The translations under genes and the position numbers were made by a program. Shown here piece after piece: positions 1 through 10,829 of a stretch of 64,000 bases of DNA. Below the pieces are notes generated by a model. It worked only from the letters and a program-made list of their open reading frames with translations. It had not been told where the DNA came from and did no database searches. The DNA lies in NCBI GenBank assembly GCA_036898135.1, contig CM072511.1, positions 33,549,324-33,613,323 on the forward strand, given 5' to 3'. The stretch comes from Oncomelania hupensis (Eukaryota; Mollusca; Gastropoda; Littorinimorpha; Pomatiopsidae). Positions within the stretch are counted from its first letter, which is position 1; each line of letters begins with the position of its first letter.

Positions 1-90
1 AAATTCTTACCCTTTTCATTATTTTAAACATACATTTATTGAGATGACAGTGCTTTACAAAAATGATAATTGCTGAAGTTTCCTTTATAT

Positions 91-97
91 GAGAGAC

Positions 98-173
<76 letters not shown>
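91..173. repeat. (GA)n microsatellite
   Basis: This is an almost pure GA dinucleotide run. Open reading frames across it are repeat artefacts. Confidence 0.95.
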
Positions 174-176
<3 letters not shown>

Positions 177-1430
177 TCATTGTTGCTTTTTGTTGCTATA
201 ATATTCATATTAAATGTCAGAAAAAGAAACACAAATGTTTGAAGCTATTTTTTTCAGCTTTTATAAATGCATGATGGTTTAACAATAAAGTAACATAATT
301 GATGCAGCCTGCTGCAATGTACAGATCTAATATTATAAATGACTACAAATATTTCTTATTTGACTATTTTTATTGTTGCACTTTTTGGTCTTATCTAGGT
401 GCAATTTCCAATGTAATGATTCATGCAAAAAAAATAATGCTTTTAAACGTTAAATGTGTTTTCTTTAAAAGCTTCACTGTTCACTCTTCTTGTTGCATTG
501 CTTTATTTCTCTACTTCTATAGTCTTGATGTCTGTTGGTTTATATATTATTTATTTCTTCAGAATACATATAAAATATATACATCACAAGCAGCAGGGAC
601 AAGCAACAAGCATGCTTATATAAGCCTATCCCTGTGCGAGTAAATTTCAGAGTTAAATTTGGCAGAAGAATATTAACATTGTGCAATATATATATACACA
701 TACACACACATGTCTGTTCTTTTTCTTTAGTCTATCTTAACCTATCAAATTTCCTTTTGCAACTACAGTTCTATTATAGAGATAGCCTATATTAAACCAT
801 AATGATGATGATGATGATGATGAAAATGATGATGATAAACAGTAGGCCTAATAATTTATAGGCTTATTTACACAGTTGATCGAAAGCAGTAAATATAATT
901 TTAAGATGAGAGCCTAACAGTAGGTTAGCAGCGATTAAAATCAGAAGTGCAGTGTAAATGAGATAAACAGTAGATTGGAACACAGTTATTAACTGGAAAT
1001 GCTAAATCAAGCAATGTTCAGAAAAAGCTATTACCGGTATTCAAGCTTACTTTTGGGTTTGAGTTTTGACGGATCTAGGATGAGTACAGGCCGAGTACAG
1101 GCCTACTGAATCATCAGCATTGGTACGGTAATTTAATCGGCTGAATGCATAATTCAAGCAACTTGTTGGCAAGCTGTATTTACATTATTAAAACCAGACA
1201 CTTATTAACTTACTTTAAAAAAAAAAAAAGCAGAATCGCTTGTTAATTTAAGCAAGCGAGTGTCCGGAACATAATCTACTGAAGCGGTTTGTTTACATAG
1301 CGCTAAGAACAAATTATCGCCCTTGGAATCATTTATCACGGGAATCGCTGGGGGGCGCTACGAGTCGCTACGTTTTGTAACTTTATATAGGCCTTCGCCG
1401 AGATGAACCTTCTTTGCGTAGCTGTACTTT
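174..1430. other. AT-rich stretch with no recognised gene
   Basis: No coding region with splice sites or family motifs was found. It holds a short (GAT)n run near 801-822 and a poly-A run near 1217. The end, near 1405-1469, runs into a LINE fragment. Confidence 0.5.
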
Positions 1431-1436
1431 CTTTGC

Positions 1437-2735
1437 TTCGACTTACGGGGATAGGATAGGATAGGATAGGCGGTACCATCAATGAACACAGTGAACTGTT
1501 GGCTCAACTCCTCCGCATTCTGCTTAGGATCAGTACAACTTGTGTTAATCTGATGAAACAGAGTATTCCATATTGTGGTCAGAGATGCCATGGATGACAT
1601 CAACATCCACTTATGTTAATCTGATGAATAAAAATTGGTTCAACAACAACTGCTTAGGATCCAGGTTGAGCCGACCATTGAATTTGAGGGCTGGAACACT
1701 GATTGTAGAGGAGCATTGGTGCTTCATGTAAGTCCAGAAGCGTTTCTGGCCCTGATAAGGTTCCTCGTCATCTTCTCTGGAGGTGAACAGGCTCTGTAAA
1801 GTGGAGTCGCCGCACTTCTTCATGCGCCTTTAGACTGTCCCATCGCTGGATACGTTTGAGGACGGCCTGGGTAATCCAGGGGTAAAAATCTTTGCGCTTT
1901 GGTCGCTTTGTGGGAATGTGGGTTGCCATGCTCTCTTTCAGAGTTCGTCAGAGGTGGCTTCCTCTGCTTCGGAAATGACCTTTTGGTGCTTGACCATTTC
2001 CTCTTTTATCCATTCCCTGTTGGCACGCAGATAGAGGAGAATGTAACGGGAAGCACTTCTCAGTATTTCAAGTTTGGTTTTGTACTCGGAGTATTCAATA
2101 CTGTGGTCAGAGATTTCAGGGATGACCTCAACTCTGGGGATGAAAGAGGGGCAGTTCGTTAGGACAATGTCAAGGGTGTTGTTTAGGCGAGTGGGCTCTA
2201 AGGTCATATGCTGTAGGTCGGTTTCATACAAAAGATCTGTGAACTGCTGATGGAGAGTTTTATAGGGCCTGCTTAAGAGTCATCTTCTCGCAGTCCCAGA
2301 ATGGAAGTTAAGGTCGCCGACTATTAGAAGCTGCGCGTTCCTCATGGCTGTGGCACGGCGGAATGGAGGCATCGTTTTTTTTCTAGCCCATTGGCATCTG
2401 ACACATGGGGTCTGCGGCAACAACAGATTTACAAGGGGTATATTTTCTTCGTTTGAAGCTGGACACAAACAAGCTCGCCCCTTGTGTCAAGCCTTGGTAC
2501 CTCGGTGCATTGCAGATGCTCATTGACAGCAATGAGTACGCCACCGCCTTTTTTAACTCTACAGTCTTTCCTAATTACTGTGAAGGAAGAGGGGAAGAAC
2601 TCTTAGGTTTGGATGTGCGGTTCGAGCCAGGTTTCAGTACCTAGAACAATATCGGGTTTTGTAGTCTCCAGGAGGTTGGCTTATATCCGCTCGTTTCCAT
2701 TGTGCCGATTCAAATTTAAAATTAAGAGCTCTCAA
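1437..2735 (-). pseudogene. Degenerate LINE endonuclease region (CR1/Jockey type)
   Basis: Read on the minus strand from ~2735 down, broken frames match the apurinic-endonuclease domain of CR1/Jockey-like LINEs. GTETWLEPHIQT is at ~2608-2645, KKGGGVLIAVNEHLQ at ~2520-2565, LLIVGDLNFHS at ~2295-2330, and LNNTLDIVLTNCPSFIPRVEVIPEISDH at ~2100-2195. The linker toward reverse transcriptase (QKRFWTYMKH) is at ~1720-1770. The copy has several stops and frameshifts, and its reverse transcriptase is missing. A short (ATCCT)n-type tract at 1450-1470 next to a TTCGACTTACGGG stretch looks like the extreme 3' tip of the RTE family seen elsewhere in the window. The copy is dead. The exact clade is uncertain. 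Confidence 0.8.
1532..1649. mobile_element. 118-bp insertion flanked by a 12-bp direct repeat
   Basis: CTGCTTAGGATC occurs at 1520-1531 and again at 1650-1661, flanking 118 bp that interrupt the LINE linker. The inserted piece resembles part of the same LINE endonuclease sequence near 2088-2135 and ends in an A/CAA-rich stretch with AATAAA. It may be a tiny retroposed or templated insertion. Confidence 0.5.
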
Positions 2736-2745
2736 GGGGCGGTTA

Positions 2746-2970
2746 CTTCTTCTTCATCATCAATCATCATCAATCAATCATCATCCATCAATCATCATCC
2801 ATCAATCATCCATCCATCAATAATCCATCCATCAATAATCCATCCAGCATCCACCCATCCAGCATCCACCCATCCAGCATCCATCCTCCATCCAGCATCT
2901 ATCCATCCTTCTCCTCATCGTCATCATCATCTTCCTTTCTTCTTCTTCATCCTCATCCTCATCCTCATCC

Positions 2971-3018
<48 letters not shown>

Positions 3019-3046
3019 CCTTCTTCTTCTTCTTCTTCTTCAACCC
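2746..3046. repeat. CATC/ATC/CTT compound microsatellite
   Basis: Imperfect CATCCATCAAT, CATCCAGCATCCA and (ATC)n/(CTT)n units merge into one compound simple repeat. Reading frames across it are artefacts. Confidence 0.9.
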
Positions 3047-3193
3047 CATTTACCTACTCATCATCATTATCACGACGTAATTTCTTTGTGAGATAATAAA
3101 GCTATCGTATTCAAATTCGTAAAATAATCAACAACACTCCCCCTTCTCTTCCTCATCATTAACATCATCATCGTAGTCGTCCAAGGAGAGTAC

Positions 3194-3298
3194 CTTCTGA
3201 AAGCCCTTGACACCCAATGCCACTATTTCCGGGTCTAAAGCTTCCAATTCCAGCTGACTGATATTGCCATCGATGTATTGGAGTTTCAGATGTATATT
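3194..3298 (-). CDS. Candidate internal exon, possibly prominin-like
   Basis: On the minus strand an open segment starts right after a good acceptor (pyrimidine-rich stretch ending CTGCAG at 3299) and can end at an AAG/GTACTC donor at 3193. The 35 codons include HLKLQYIDGNISQLELEAL and then DPEIVALGVKGFQK, a pattern like the third-loop region of prominins. If it is not spliced it runs to a stop at 3128 through an acidic tail (DDYDDDVNDEEEKGECC). It lies downstream of other prominin-like exons on the same strand. The family assignment is an inference from pattern only. It could instead be a terminal exon of an unrelated gene. Confidence 0.3.
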
Positions 3299-3349
3299 CT
3301 GCAGCGCTAAATCAAATATAAACCGACACATTTGTTAACTGATCTATTT

Positions 3350-3850
3350 ATCCTTTAAAACTAGAAAGGCAAAGTCCGTACGACTCCTATTCCTCTTATT
3401 GAATTGCAATATTCTACAGGAAAATGAACGCTCAGAAAAATTGAAACGAAACTGTGGCACAAAAATACAAATACTGAATTTGATCTTGTGGTGATCTTGA
3501 CTTTGATATGACTTTGACTTTTGGCTCCAAATGTACGATCAAATAAACTACACTACATTATACAGCAAGTTGAATTATGCATTAAAAAACCAGTGAACTT
3601 GGGATGACTTTGATCTTCAATTACCTTGACTTTGGAATGTCTCTGGAATGACCTTGGACAGATCTTGACCTTCATCTGACCTCTGACGCTTATGTATGAT
3701 CAAATAATCGACAATGTTGATGCATCCGATGGGTCAATTATAGAGCCATTCCGCGGTACGATGAAACTTTTTTTTTTGTTTTTGTAAGGCCTTAAATGAC
3801 CTTGATCTTCAAGATCAATGCAAACACGGAAAATATATGAAAGGTCAATA
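3350..3850 (+). repeat. Dispersed TGACCTTGA-rich repeat, copy 1
   Basis: The segment shares phrases such as 'gaaacgaaactgtggcac', 'tgactttgacttttggctcc' and 'aaggccttaaatgaccttga' with copies near 7.25 and 10.85 kb. The word TGACCTTGA is at 3797-3805, with several one-mismatch versions upstream. There is no coding capacity. Confidence 0.7.
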
Positions 3851-3859
3851 TATTAACTA

Positions 3860-5020
3860 TAAAAAGAGGCCCAGTTTACCCCGCACAATTTGAGCTTTTG
3901 CTTGTTTAGTCAGTGTAAACTTAGAAGGTCACTGTTAGTCTGAAGCAGACGACAGAAGTGATCATGCGTAACACAGTTGTAGCTTGACGCAAGCACAGTT
4001 AGTGACATCATCGCAGCCTATGATAGAGCTTCGATTTTACAGCCACTCAGATTTTTCATCCAATGAGAACACAACTAGAGTAGGTAGAACCAGTTCTGGC
4101 TGATTCAAGCAGAGAGGCAGAAGGGTCAGTCTACATTCAAACGGCCTAGAGTACACAGCTACGTTCTAGCAGAAATCTCTCCACTGATAGACCAGGAAAG
4201 CAGGGCTTGTTGAGTATTCGAATTCAATCAAGTTAGCCACGGCCTGATATTGTCAAAAAGGTAAATGAACATACTTTTGTTTCTTCATGATGTATTTATA
4301 TTATTGTTGAATTATGTGTGTGAAATTTGCTATGCATAGAATGAATTGTTAGTTTGACGTTGCGTGACCACGTGGAGAATCCGACCACGAGGCGAGCATG
4401 ACCGGCCGACGCCATGTTGTATTATGTACGGATCCACTGTTGTTTAACCAATATGTATGCCTGCAGACCAGTGGCTGTACCAGAGAATGTGTATAATATT
4501 AATTCTTTCTCTATGTGTATAGTTAGCCATGATTTATATTTATATATGTATAGGAAATTAGAGTGGAGATTCCAGTGGACCACGGACTTAGCAGAATGTT
4601 CGTCGCTTATGTATAGAGATGTGGAGCTAATCACTGAGGGCTAATTCGGCCTTCAGTGAGACGCTCTGCACCCACCCTTGTTATACAGGGTTGTGCAGAA
4701 TTTCGTCTCATATGTTACAGACGAGCAGGCATTGTATCGTGAGCCCAACTAGGCGAACAACAAAAACAAGTCGTCGCTGAACGTTGGCTGCCGAGGCATC
4801 GAAAGCACTTCGCGAAGATAGCCCACCCGTCTAGCCACAGGGAGAAGACTCCACGACAACACAGCTTGTCACAGAATCAACCACAGCACAGCGCTTCACA
4901 TACACAGTTAAGTGCCCCTCGAAACAGTGCACTGAAACTGTAACAAAGGACCACAGTAGTCCACTCTTCAAGAACTCTGACCATTAGGGCAGAAAGTATC
5001 CAGTGCCCGATGAAGATATT
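3860..5020. other. Unassigned region with TATA-like box and tandem hairpins
   Basis: No gene was recognised. A TATAAAAAG box sits near 3859, a donor-like AAAAG/GTAAATG near 4258, and two adjacent strong hairpins at 4631-4659 and 4658-4709. These are compatible with the leader of a retroelement or an untranslated first exon, but no LTR pair was found. Confidence 0.35.
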
Positions 5021-5021
5021 T

Positions 5022-5574
5022 TGATTGATTGATTTATTGTTGCTTTAGGTCCAGCGGACTCTTCCGAGCCAAATCAGGACCGGACAACCCCCGATCCGCA
5101 TAAAAGATCTGTTGAAACAACCCCAGTGGGAAAATTGAATGCCCTCCACCGGCCAGTCACTTTACAATAAAGACATCCCACGCGAGGGACGGCTGAGGGT
5201 TGACCTCAACTACGCGAACTCCCCGATTACAAAAACAAAATAGAATACAAACATCATTATAAATCATCAACAAAAAACATACATATAAAATGCCTATAGT
5301 GCTAAATAGTACATTCATAGGAAGCCCTAGTGACCACCCGGCAGAAAGCGTCCAACACTCCCAAGCTGATCCAACAGACCTCATACACAAACAAGGAGTC
5401 TTGTCCAGGAAGAGTTTTCAAGAAAAAAGGTAGGTCATTGATCTAGCGAAGAAGAAGATAGTATAGCAGAGTGATAGGACAGATCGGGAATGGGAAAGAG
5501 CAAATGAGGAAGACAGCGACAGTGGGAATTTAAAGCACTAAATTTCCAGAAAGTGGGGATACTATTTATACTGA
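5022..5574 (-). mobile_element. 0.7-kb retroposon family, 5'-truncated copy
   Basis: In minus orientation the copy ends in a (CAAT)n-type tail (seen here as ttgattgattga at 5022-5036) beside the family's 3' signature GTCCAGCGGACTC. It matches the full-length copies at 40401-41103 and 48267-48972 over most of their length and stops at the 'actatttatactga' block. No clear target duplication was found. Confidence 0.85.
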
Positions 5575-5935
5575 GCTGCCTAGACCTATCAGCGAGCGAA
5601 CCATTCGCATTGACATTTGAACCTTTAAGTTAGTTTAGTCCTTCGAAGATCGTGTATAGAGTAAAGGAAATAAATGTGTGATTTTTACTTTTATCAAGTG
5701 GCTGGACTACATATGTTTCATAGCCGTGTGAAAGCTAGTGTGACAATGATCTTGTACCATTTTTCTATCTATCTCTGTACCCCAGCCTAAACACAGACCG
5801 AGCTAAACAAATAAATGTATTAAGTTAAGTCACAGGGAGATTACTAGCGATCCCCATAGACTGAAGACAGTGGGTAATAGCATTCCATTGTACTATTGTG
5901 CAGAGCCCAGCAACAATAAAACCCCACGTCACATT
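5575..5935. other. Unassigned spacer, possibly continuous with 3.9-5.0 kb
   Basis: No coding region is seen. There is an AATAAA at 5668 and short splice-like words. Because the 0.7-kb retroposon separates it from 3860-5020, both sides may be one older element. Confidence 0.3.
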
Positions 5936-6385
5936 AACTCTAAATACAACAAGTTAGGACTTCTATCTCTTATAATTTAGGGTCAAGGTAACTAGAAGTA
6001 CCCATACGAACCCACTTCAGAAAGCTCCGGTGACCTTGATGTTGAAGCGAGGTTGACCAAATTTGCCTTGTATTTGTGTCTCATTGATAATTATGTATCA
6101 TGCTTCAAAGAAGTTCAATATCAATAACTTAGTAAGAAAACATAACATTTTGTGAAAATTATAATTGTAAAAAAAATGTAATATGTGGAAAAAATTTTAT
6201 TTTTGGAATAACATTTGCTTACCGTGTGACCTTGACCTTTAAGTAAAGTCACTCATTCACTAATCATTTTTGAGGTCTCATGGCCATATGGGCATATATC
6301 AATTTACCAAGTTTGATTACGATAGATGAAAATAGGTTCTGAGAAGTTATGCCACTTGCAAATTTTGCTCAGACAAAGGCCATAA
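5936..6385 (+). repeat. Dispersed TGACCTTGA-rich repeat, copy 2
   Basis: It shares 'gacttc(t)atatctctt', 'agtacccatacga' and 'caagtttg' blocks with 11.27-11.6 kb. TGACCTTGA occurs at 6031-6039 and 6227-6235. Confidence 0.65.
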
Positions 6386-6389
6386 GATT

Positions 6390-6917
6390 TAATTCAGCGG
6401 AAGAGATGACAGGCATGAACACGGCTTTGGATTCTTGGTCCACAAAGACATTTTGGCCACTGTCATGGGTTGCCGCCCAGTCTCCAGTAGACTCATTACC
6501 ATCCGTCTGAGAGCAGCCACTTTCAAAATCACCATAATCCAGGCCTACGCGCCAACATCAGACTATGACGACCGCGAAGTCGAGGATTTCTATGAACATC
6601 TGCACTCTGTCCTTGACCAAGTGCCAAGGAAAGACATAGTCATAGTGCAAGGCGACTTGAATGCCAAGGTTGGCCAAGATGCGTATAACAACTTGGGAGA
6701 CACATGTGGACCCCATTTAATCAATGAGACAAATGACAGAGGTCTGAGAGTCTTGGAATTTGCCAGATACAACAATTTGCCAGATATAACAATTTGCCAG
6801 ATACAACAATCTGATACTGGCTTGGTCCCCACAAAAAATCCAAACGATGGACCTGGCACAGTTACAGCGGGGAGCATCACCACCAGATCGACTTCATCGA
6901 CTACGGACGGACGAACA
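6390..6917 (+). pseudogene. RTE-type LINE endonuclease fragment
   Basis: An open segment matches the endonuclease of the full-length RTE copy at 27405-30763. In order it has SGRDDRHEHGFGFLVHKDI, IIQAYAPTSDYDD, IVQGDLNAKVGQDA and GDTCGPH..NETNDRGLRVLEFARYNN. The GDLNAKVG motif is better preserved here than in the full-length copy. After FARYNN a short internal duplication (the 'aacaatttgccagatataacaa' block) and frameshifts ruin the frame. Neither the 5' end nor the 3' (ATCCT)n tail is present, so it is an internal fragment, unusual for simple target-primed truncation. Confidence 0.9.
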
Positions 6918-6924
6918 ATTTTTT

Positions 6925-7560
6925 AAAATATGATTTTGGGGGTAATTTTTATCTAAACACGTTTCGCTCAATTTATCCAATACGGCTCAAACGAATGTGT
7001 TTTTTTGGAATACAGGTACTCAGACTCATGACCAGTCATTCAGCAGCAGTCAAGATGTCGGTCAGTTGATCGGTCCGTTGTCCCAAATTTCAATTTTTTG
7101 ATTCAAAACACATTTTGGGCCTTATGATTGGACCGATTTTTATTATTTTTGCCAAAAAGATAGTTTAACCATCTCTGAGCGGTGTGTGTCCTTGACCTTT
7201 GCTATTTCACAAAGGTCAAGGTCGCAGATTCCAATTATATTTTTAACTAGAACGGTAAAATCTATATGATTCACATGCTCCTTATGAAACTTGCAATATT
7301 CTACATAAAAATAAGTGTCAAGAAAAAGTGACACTGTGGCACATTACATTAAAACGAAAAGTAATGCCGACTTTGATCTTGACTTTGAGATGACCTTGAC
7401 TTCTGACTCCAAATTGTACACCCCAAATAACCTATAGCAAAAGTGGTACTATACAACAAAAAACACCAAAAACCAATAAACCAAAAGTGACCTTGGGATG
7501 CCCGGGACCTTGAATGACATTGCTTATTAAAAACCGAATCGCCACGAAAAATTAAAATTT
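6925..7560 (+). repeat. Dispersed TGACCTTGA-rich repeat, copy 3
   Basis: The 'tatgattcacatgctccttatgaaacttgcaatattctaca' block near 7262 is shared almost exactly with ~10850 and partly with ~3390. TGACCTTGA occurs at 7391-7399, with GTCAAGGTC near 7215. The first part (6930-7130) resembles 42270-42620 ('aaacacgtttcgctcaat', 'cggtcagtt'). Confidence 0.65.
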
Positions 7561-8138
7561 TTAAAAATGATTTTCAGCTATTTGTTCGAATGCCTTGAAA
7601 TACATTTGAATCGCTTAGCATCTTTCTTCTTATTGTTTTAATTTACATCATTTCGTTAATCGTGATCATCATTACATTATTTGTTATAATTATTATTATT
7701 ATTGCTTTATCTGTTTATTTTTTTACCGATTACTTATTAAGCGTGCCGACTTTTATTTGGATTTACTTAAATTGTGTCTTAGGAGATTACCTGTGAGTAA
7801 ATCTGCAAATTTAACATGTTTAGATCTAGTTTCATGGAACACCCGTCACAACATCGCCATGAAAATTACCACTTTTGAAAATGTTGATTTTCAGCCGTGT
7901 GCGAGGGTCTGGAAATACTTTTGAATTCTTACCTTCTTGTAAAGAGTGTGACGAGTTACTTACATGTTTCAAACATCAAGAGGCGGTCGGTAACATTGCG
8001 CAGGCCCGTGTCAAACATCAAAGTCTTCAACATCAATGAACCCATGATTACTCCGATTCCTTAGGATTACAGAAATATAGCAGATTAATAGTAATCATGG
8101 GGGATGACGCTAAATAAATCATCCCCATTGTAATCATC

Positions 8139-8145
8139 GTCATCC

Positions 8146-8220
<75 letters not shown>

Positions 8221-8221
8221 C
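8139..8221. repeat. (ATC)n microsatellite
   Basis: This is an uninterrupted ATC trinucleotide run. Poly-Met frames across it are artefacts. Confidence 0.95.
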
Positions 8222-8447
8222 CATGGCAGTCATCGTCATTAATCCATGAATAAATCAATCAATCAATTACCATCAATTCTTCCTTCCCATTATCATTAAA
8301 AACTACATGCAATACAGTCTCACTTAAAACTAATTTTCAATCACAAGAATGTTCCAAATTTGGTTGCAAACCCTACTTCTGTAAAAGATAGAATCAGACA
8401 TAGTAGTAACAAAAGTTTAAGCGAAGTCTTTGCAAGTTGTGTGTCTA

Positions 8448-9148
8448 GTGTAAAGCCACCCTGATACTTGCCCGACTTTTGTCGCTCAATGCTTCGTGGC
8501 AAGGCGTGCCATTTCGGTGGCACGCAGCGCAAAGACTTGTTCACTCCCTGTACACGAAATGCGCGACAAAACTGGGTCGCACTGGCACGCATTGACAAGC
8601 AATGACACGATTTGTTTTTAGGTATAAGTTAAATATTGTTCGCGAGCATTACGTGCCATTCGCAAATGGTTGATGATGTGCGTGAACTATGCGTTTAGCT
8701 GGTTATTCATTGTTTATAGGGTCCAGCGGACTATACGTGAGCTGGACGTGCCATGATCACGTAAACAACTCGTGACAACGCCATAACGACCGCACGACCA
8801 CTCGGCGACACACTCAAATGACTGCGAACTGGCGCGTCCATAGCGTGGATAGTTCGTGAACAATGCGTGGCATGGCGCGTCGGCGTGTGTAGTGGATTAT
8901 CATGGCACGCACTGAAACGCGCTGTTGGCAGTGGTCGGGCATTGTTCACGCATGGTTCACGCGCATGGCAAAAAACGTTGATGAGTGCCAGATGTTTTAA
9001 AAATTTCAAAATTCTCTCGACAACATGGCACGCGTCTCGCACCCTTCACGCACTCCTAACGCTCGTTCCCGAAGACTTTAATGATTGGCACGCTGAAGTG
9101 CATGGCATTGCGGGAACAAAACTCGGGCTAGTGTCAGGGTGACTTTAG
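8448..9148. mobile_element. Inverted-repeat (MITE-like) element rich in GGCACGC
   Basis: The two ends are imperfect inverted repeats: AAAGCCACCCTGATACTTGC near 8450 against the reverse complement of the block ending TCAGGGTGACTTTA near 9148. Matching continues inward through CCCGA(C/G)TTTTGT. The interior carries many GGCACGC/GCGTGCC words in both orientations and a short fragment of the 0.7-kb family (GGGTCCAGCGGACT at 8720). No transposase is seen. The superfamily is unknown and the target duplication unclear. Confidence 0.6.
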
Positions 9149-9249
9149 TCTGTTCTTAATCAACCCAAAGTATGTACTTTGATGATAAGATGAATAAATT
9201 AATATAGTTTACATTAATGCATACATACAAGTAACCAAGCAAACATTAC

Positions 9250-9782
9250 TAAGACATACGGCCAACGTGCATTCGCCTACTCCGCACCTAAGCAGTGGAA
9301 TTCCCTTCCCTCCCATATCCGCAACATACAATCAACACAAGCATTCAAAAAGGCCCTCAAAACCCACCTCTTCAAACTGCATTATTCAGATTGATTTGTA
9401 TCCCGCTGCCATTCTCTCATCTCTTGTCTATGTGAGTATGTCTGTTCCGTAAGTGTATACACGGCTGTAAATATTTAACTGTTTTCCTTCCTGGGCCTAA
9501 CCGGGCATATAAATAGCAGTAAATAGGTTTTTGCTATTCTATTTTCTGTCTTTTTTGTCATTTGTGTACATAGTTGTAAATAGTATATCTTTGTCTTTTT
9601 TTAATTTATGTACATAATTGTAAATAGTCTGCACCTTTACTGTCCCGTCTTTTGGCGTATTGTAGCAAAAGTAATGTTTCATCGAGTGCACGTATTTATA
9701 TGTTATGACTATGTAAAGCGTGGTGAGTCTGGTCATAGGCTGGAGTACCCGCTATATAAAAATCCGTTATTATTATTATTAC
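9250..9782 (+). mobile_element. LINE 3' end (CR1/L2 type) with (ATT)n tail
   Basis: The 5' part translates as KTYGQRAFAYSAPKQWNSLP and then SHIRNIQSTQAFKKALKTHLFKLHYSD plus stop, the usual C-terminus of CR1/L2-like LINE reverse transcriptases. It is followed by a ~400-bp 3' untranslated region and an (ATT)n run at ~9767-9781. The same 3' end occurs on the minus strand at 40134-41430. Confidence 0.85.
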
Positions 9783-10042
9783 TCCCAATAACGTTATACA
9801 CTAATTAGAATAATTAATATTGTGTTACAACTTCCACCTTGCTTGTTGTTATCATGCATAAATCGTCGTTTTCGTTCCATCTGTGCAGCGCCATTTGTTG
9901 TTAATACATTTCTCTCAGGTCTGCAACCCTTCAATTCATAAGTTATGCTCTAACTTAAAAAACAGCAAGGCGTTACCCACTTTTTGTGCCATTTATGTAT
10001 TCTGAGAATGCTTGTTTTCAAATAAACCTATTTTCGGCAATT

Positions 10043-10287
10043 TTCTAACCACTTTTATTTACAAAGTAGTCTACACTCGTAAGTTTAACGATTCTAACCA
10101 CTTTTATTTACAAAGTAGTCTACACCCGTAAGTTTAACGATTCTAACCACTTTTATTTACAAAGTAGTCTACACCCGTAAGTTTAACGATTCTAACCACT
10201 TTTATTTACAAAGTAGTCTACACCCGTAAGTTTAACGATTCTAACCACTTTTATTTACAAAGTAGTCTACACCCGTAAGTTTAACGG
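10043..10287. repeat. Five-copy 49-bp tandem repeat
   Basis: The unit starting TTCTAACCACTTTTATTTAC repeats at 10043, 10092, 10141, 10190 and 10239, exactly 49 bp apart. The copies are almost identical; the first has CTCG where the others have CCCG. Confidence 0.95.
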
Positions 10288-10309
10288 AAATTGCGGTTTG
10301 CATACTTAC

Positions 10310-10415
10310 GATCCAAGCCGTCCGTAAAGGCATCACCGACGGCTCTCAGATTTTGGAAGATGATCTTAACCTGCTGCTCACGGACACCATAAGCAAGAAA
10401 CAAGTGAACATTTAT
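10310..10415 (-). CDS. Candidate exon on the minus strand (uncertain)
   Basis: The minus-strand reading INVHLFLAYGVREQQVKIIF...FTDGLD is open and ends at a consensus donor, GGATC/GTAAGT, at 10309. A possible acceptor (CCTTGAG) lies just upstream. The plus strand is also open here and could be read as a 43-residue tail ending at a stop at ~10437, with AATAAA near 10557, so the strand is not settled. If minus, it lies in order with the other prominin-like segments, but its end phase (1) does not match the segment at 3194-3298, so further exons would be needed. Confidence 0.22.
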
Positions 10416-10829
10416 CTCAAGGAGAGTATTGTCCGTTAAATGATAGATAAATCATTAAAAGTTCATGTATTGTTTTCTTTAGGTAAATGTTATTCAATGT
10501 ATACTGCAGAAGATACTGATATTCTCATGGCATTAAATAAGGTTATAAACTTGCAAATAAATCTTTAAAAATGTTTTTTTTGTATAAATATTTTATTTTG
10601 TGTAACTCTAAATCATTTCTTCAAAGTTAAAATGCTATAATAAAGACGGAAGTGATATTATAAATAAAATAAATTATCTTATTCGTTACTTAATCATAAA
10701 TGGTACTAATGTTCAATTCTGTTGGATACCATTTCATTGTGGGTTAACTCATGATGAATGGGCAGTCAGGAAAGATAAAGAAGGGGCAAGGAAGCACACT
10801 GCTATTTAGATTCATATTTCATTATCAAT

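Noticed and set aside
3860..5935. An LTR retrotransposon with paired LTRs
   Set aside because: There is a TATA-like box and hairpins, but no direct long repeats, primer-binding site, or gag/pol frames were found.
10043..10287. A CRISPR-like array
   Set aside because: The 49-bp units are identical throughout with no unique spacers, and the DNA is eukaryotic.
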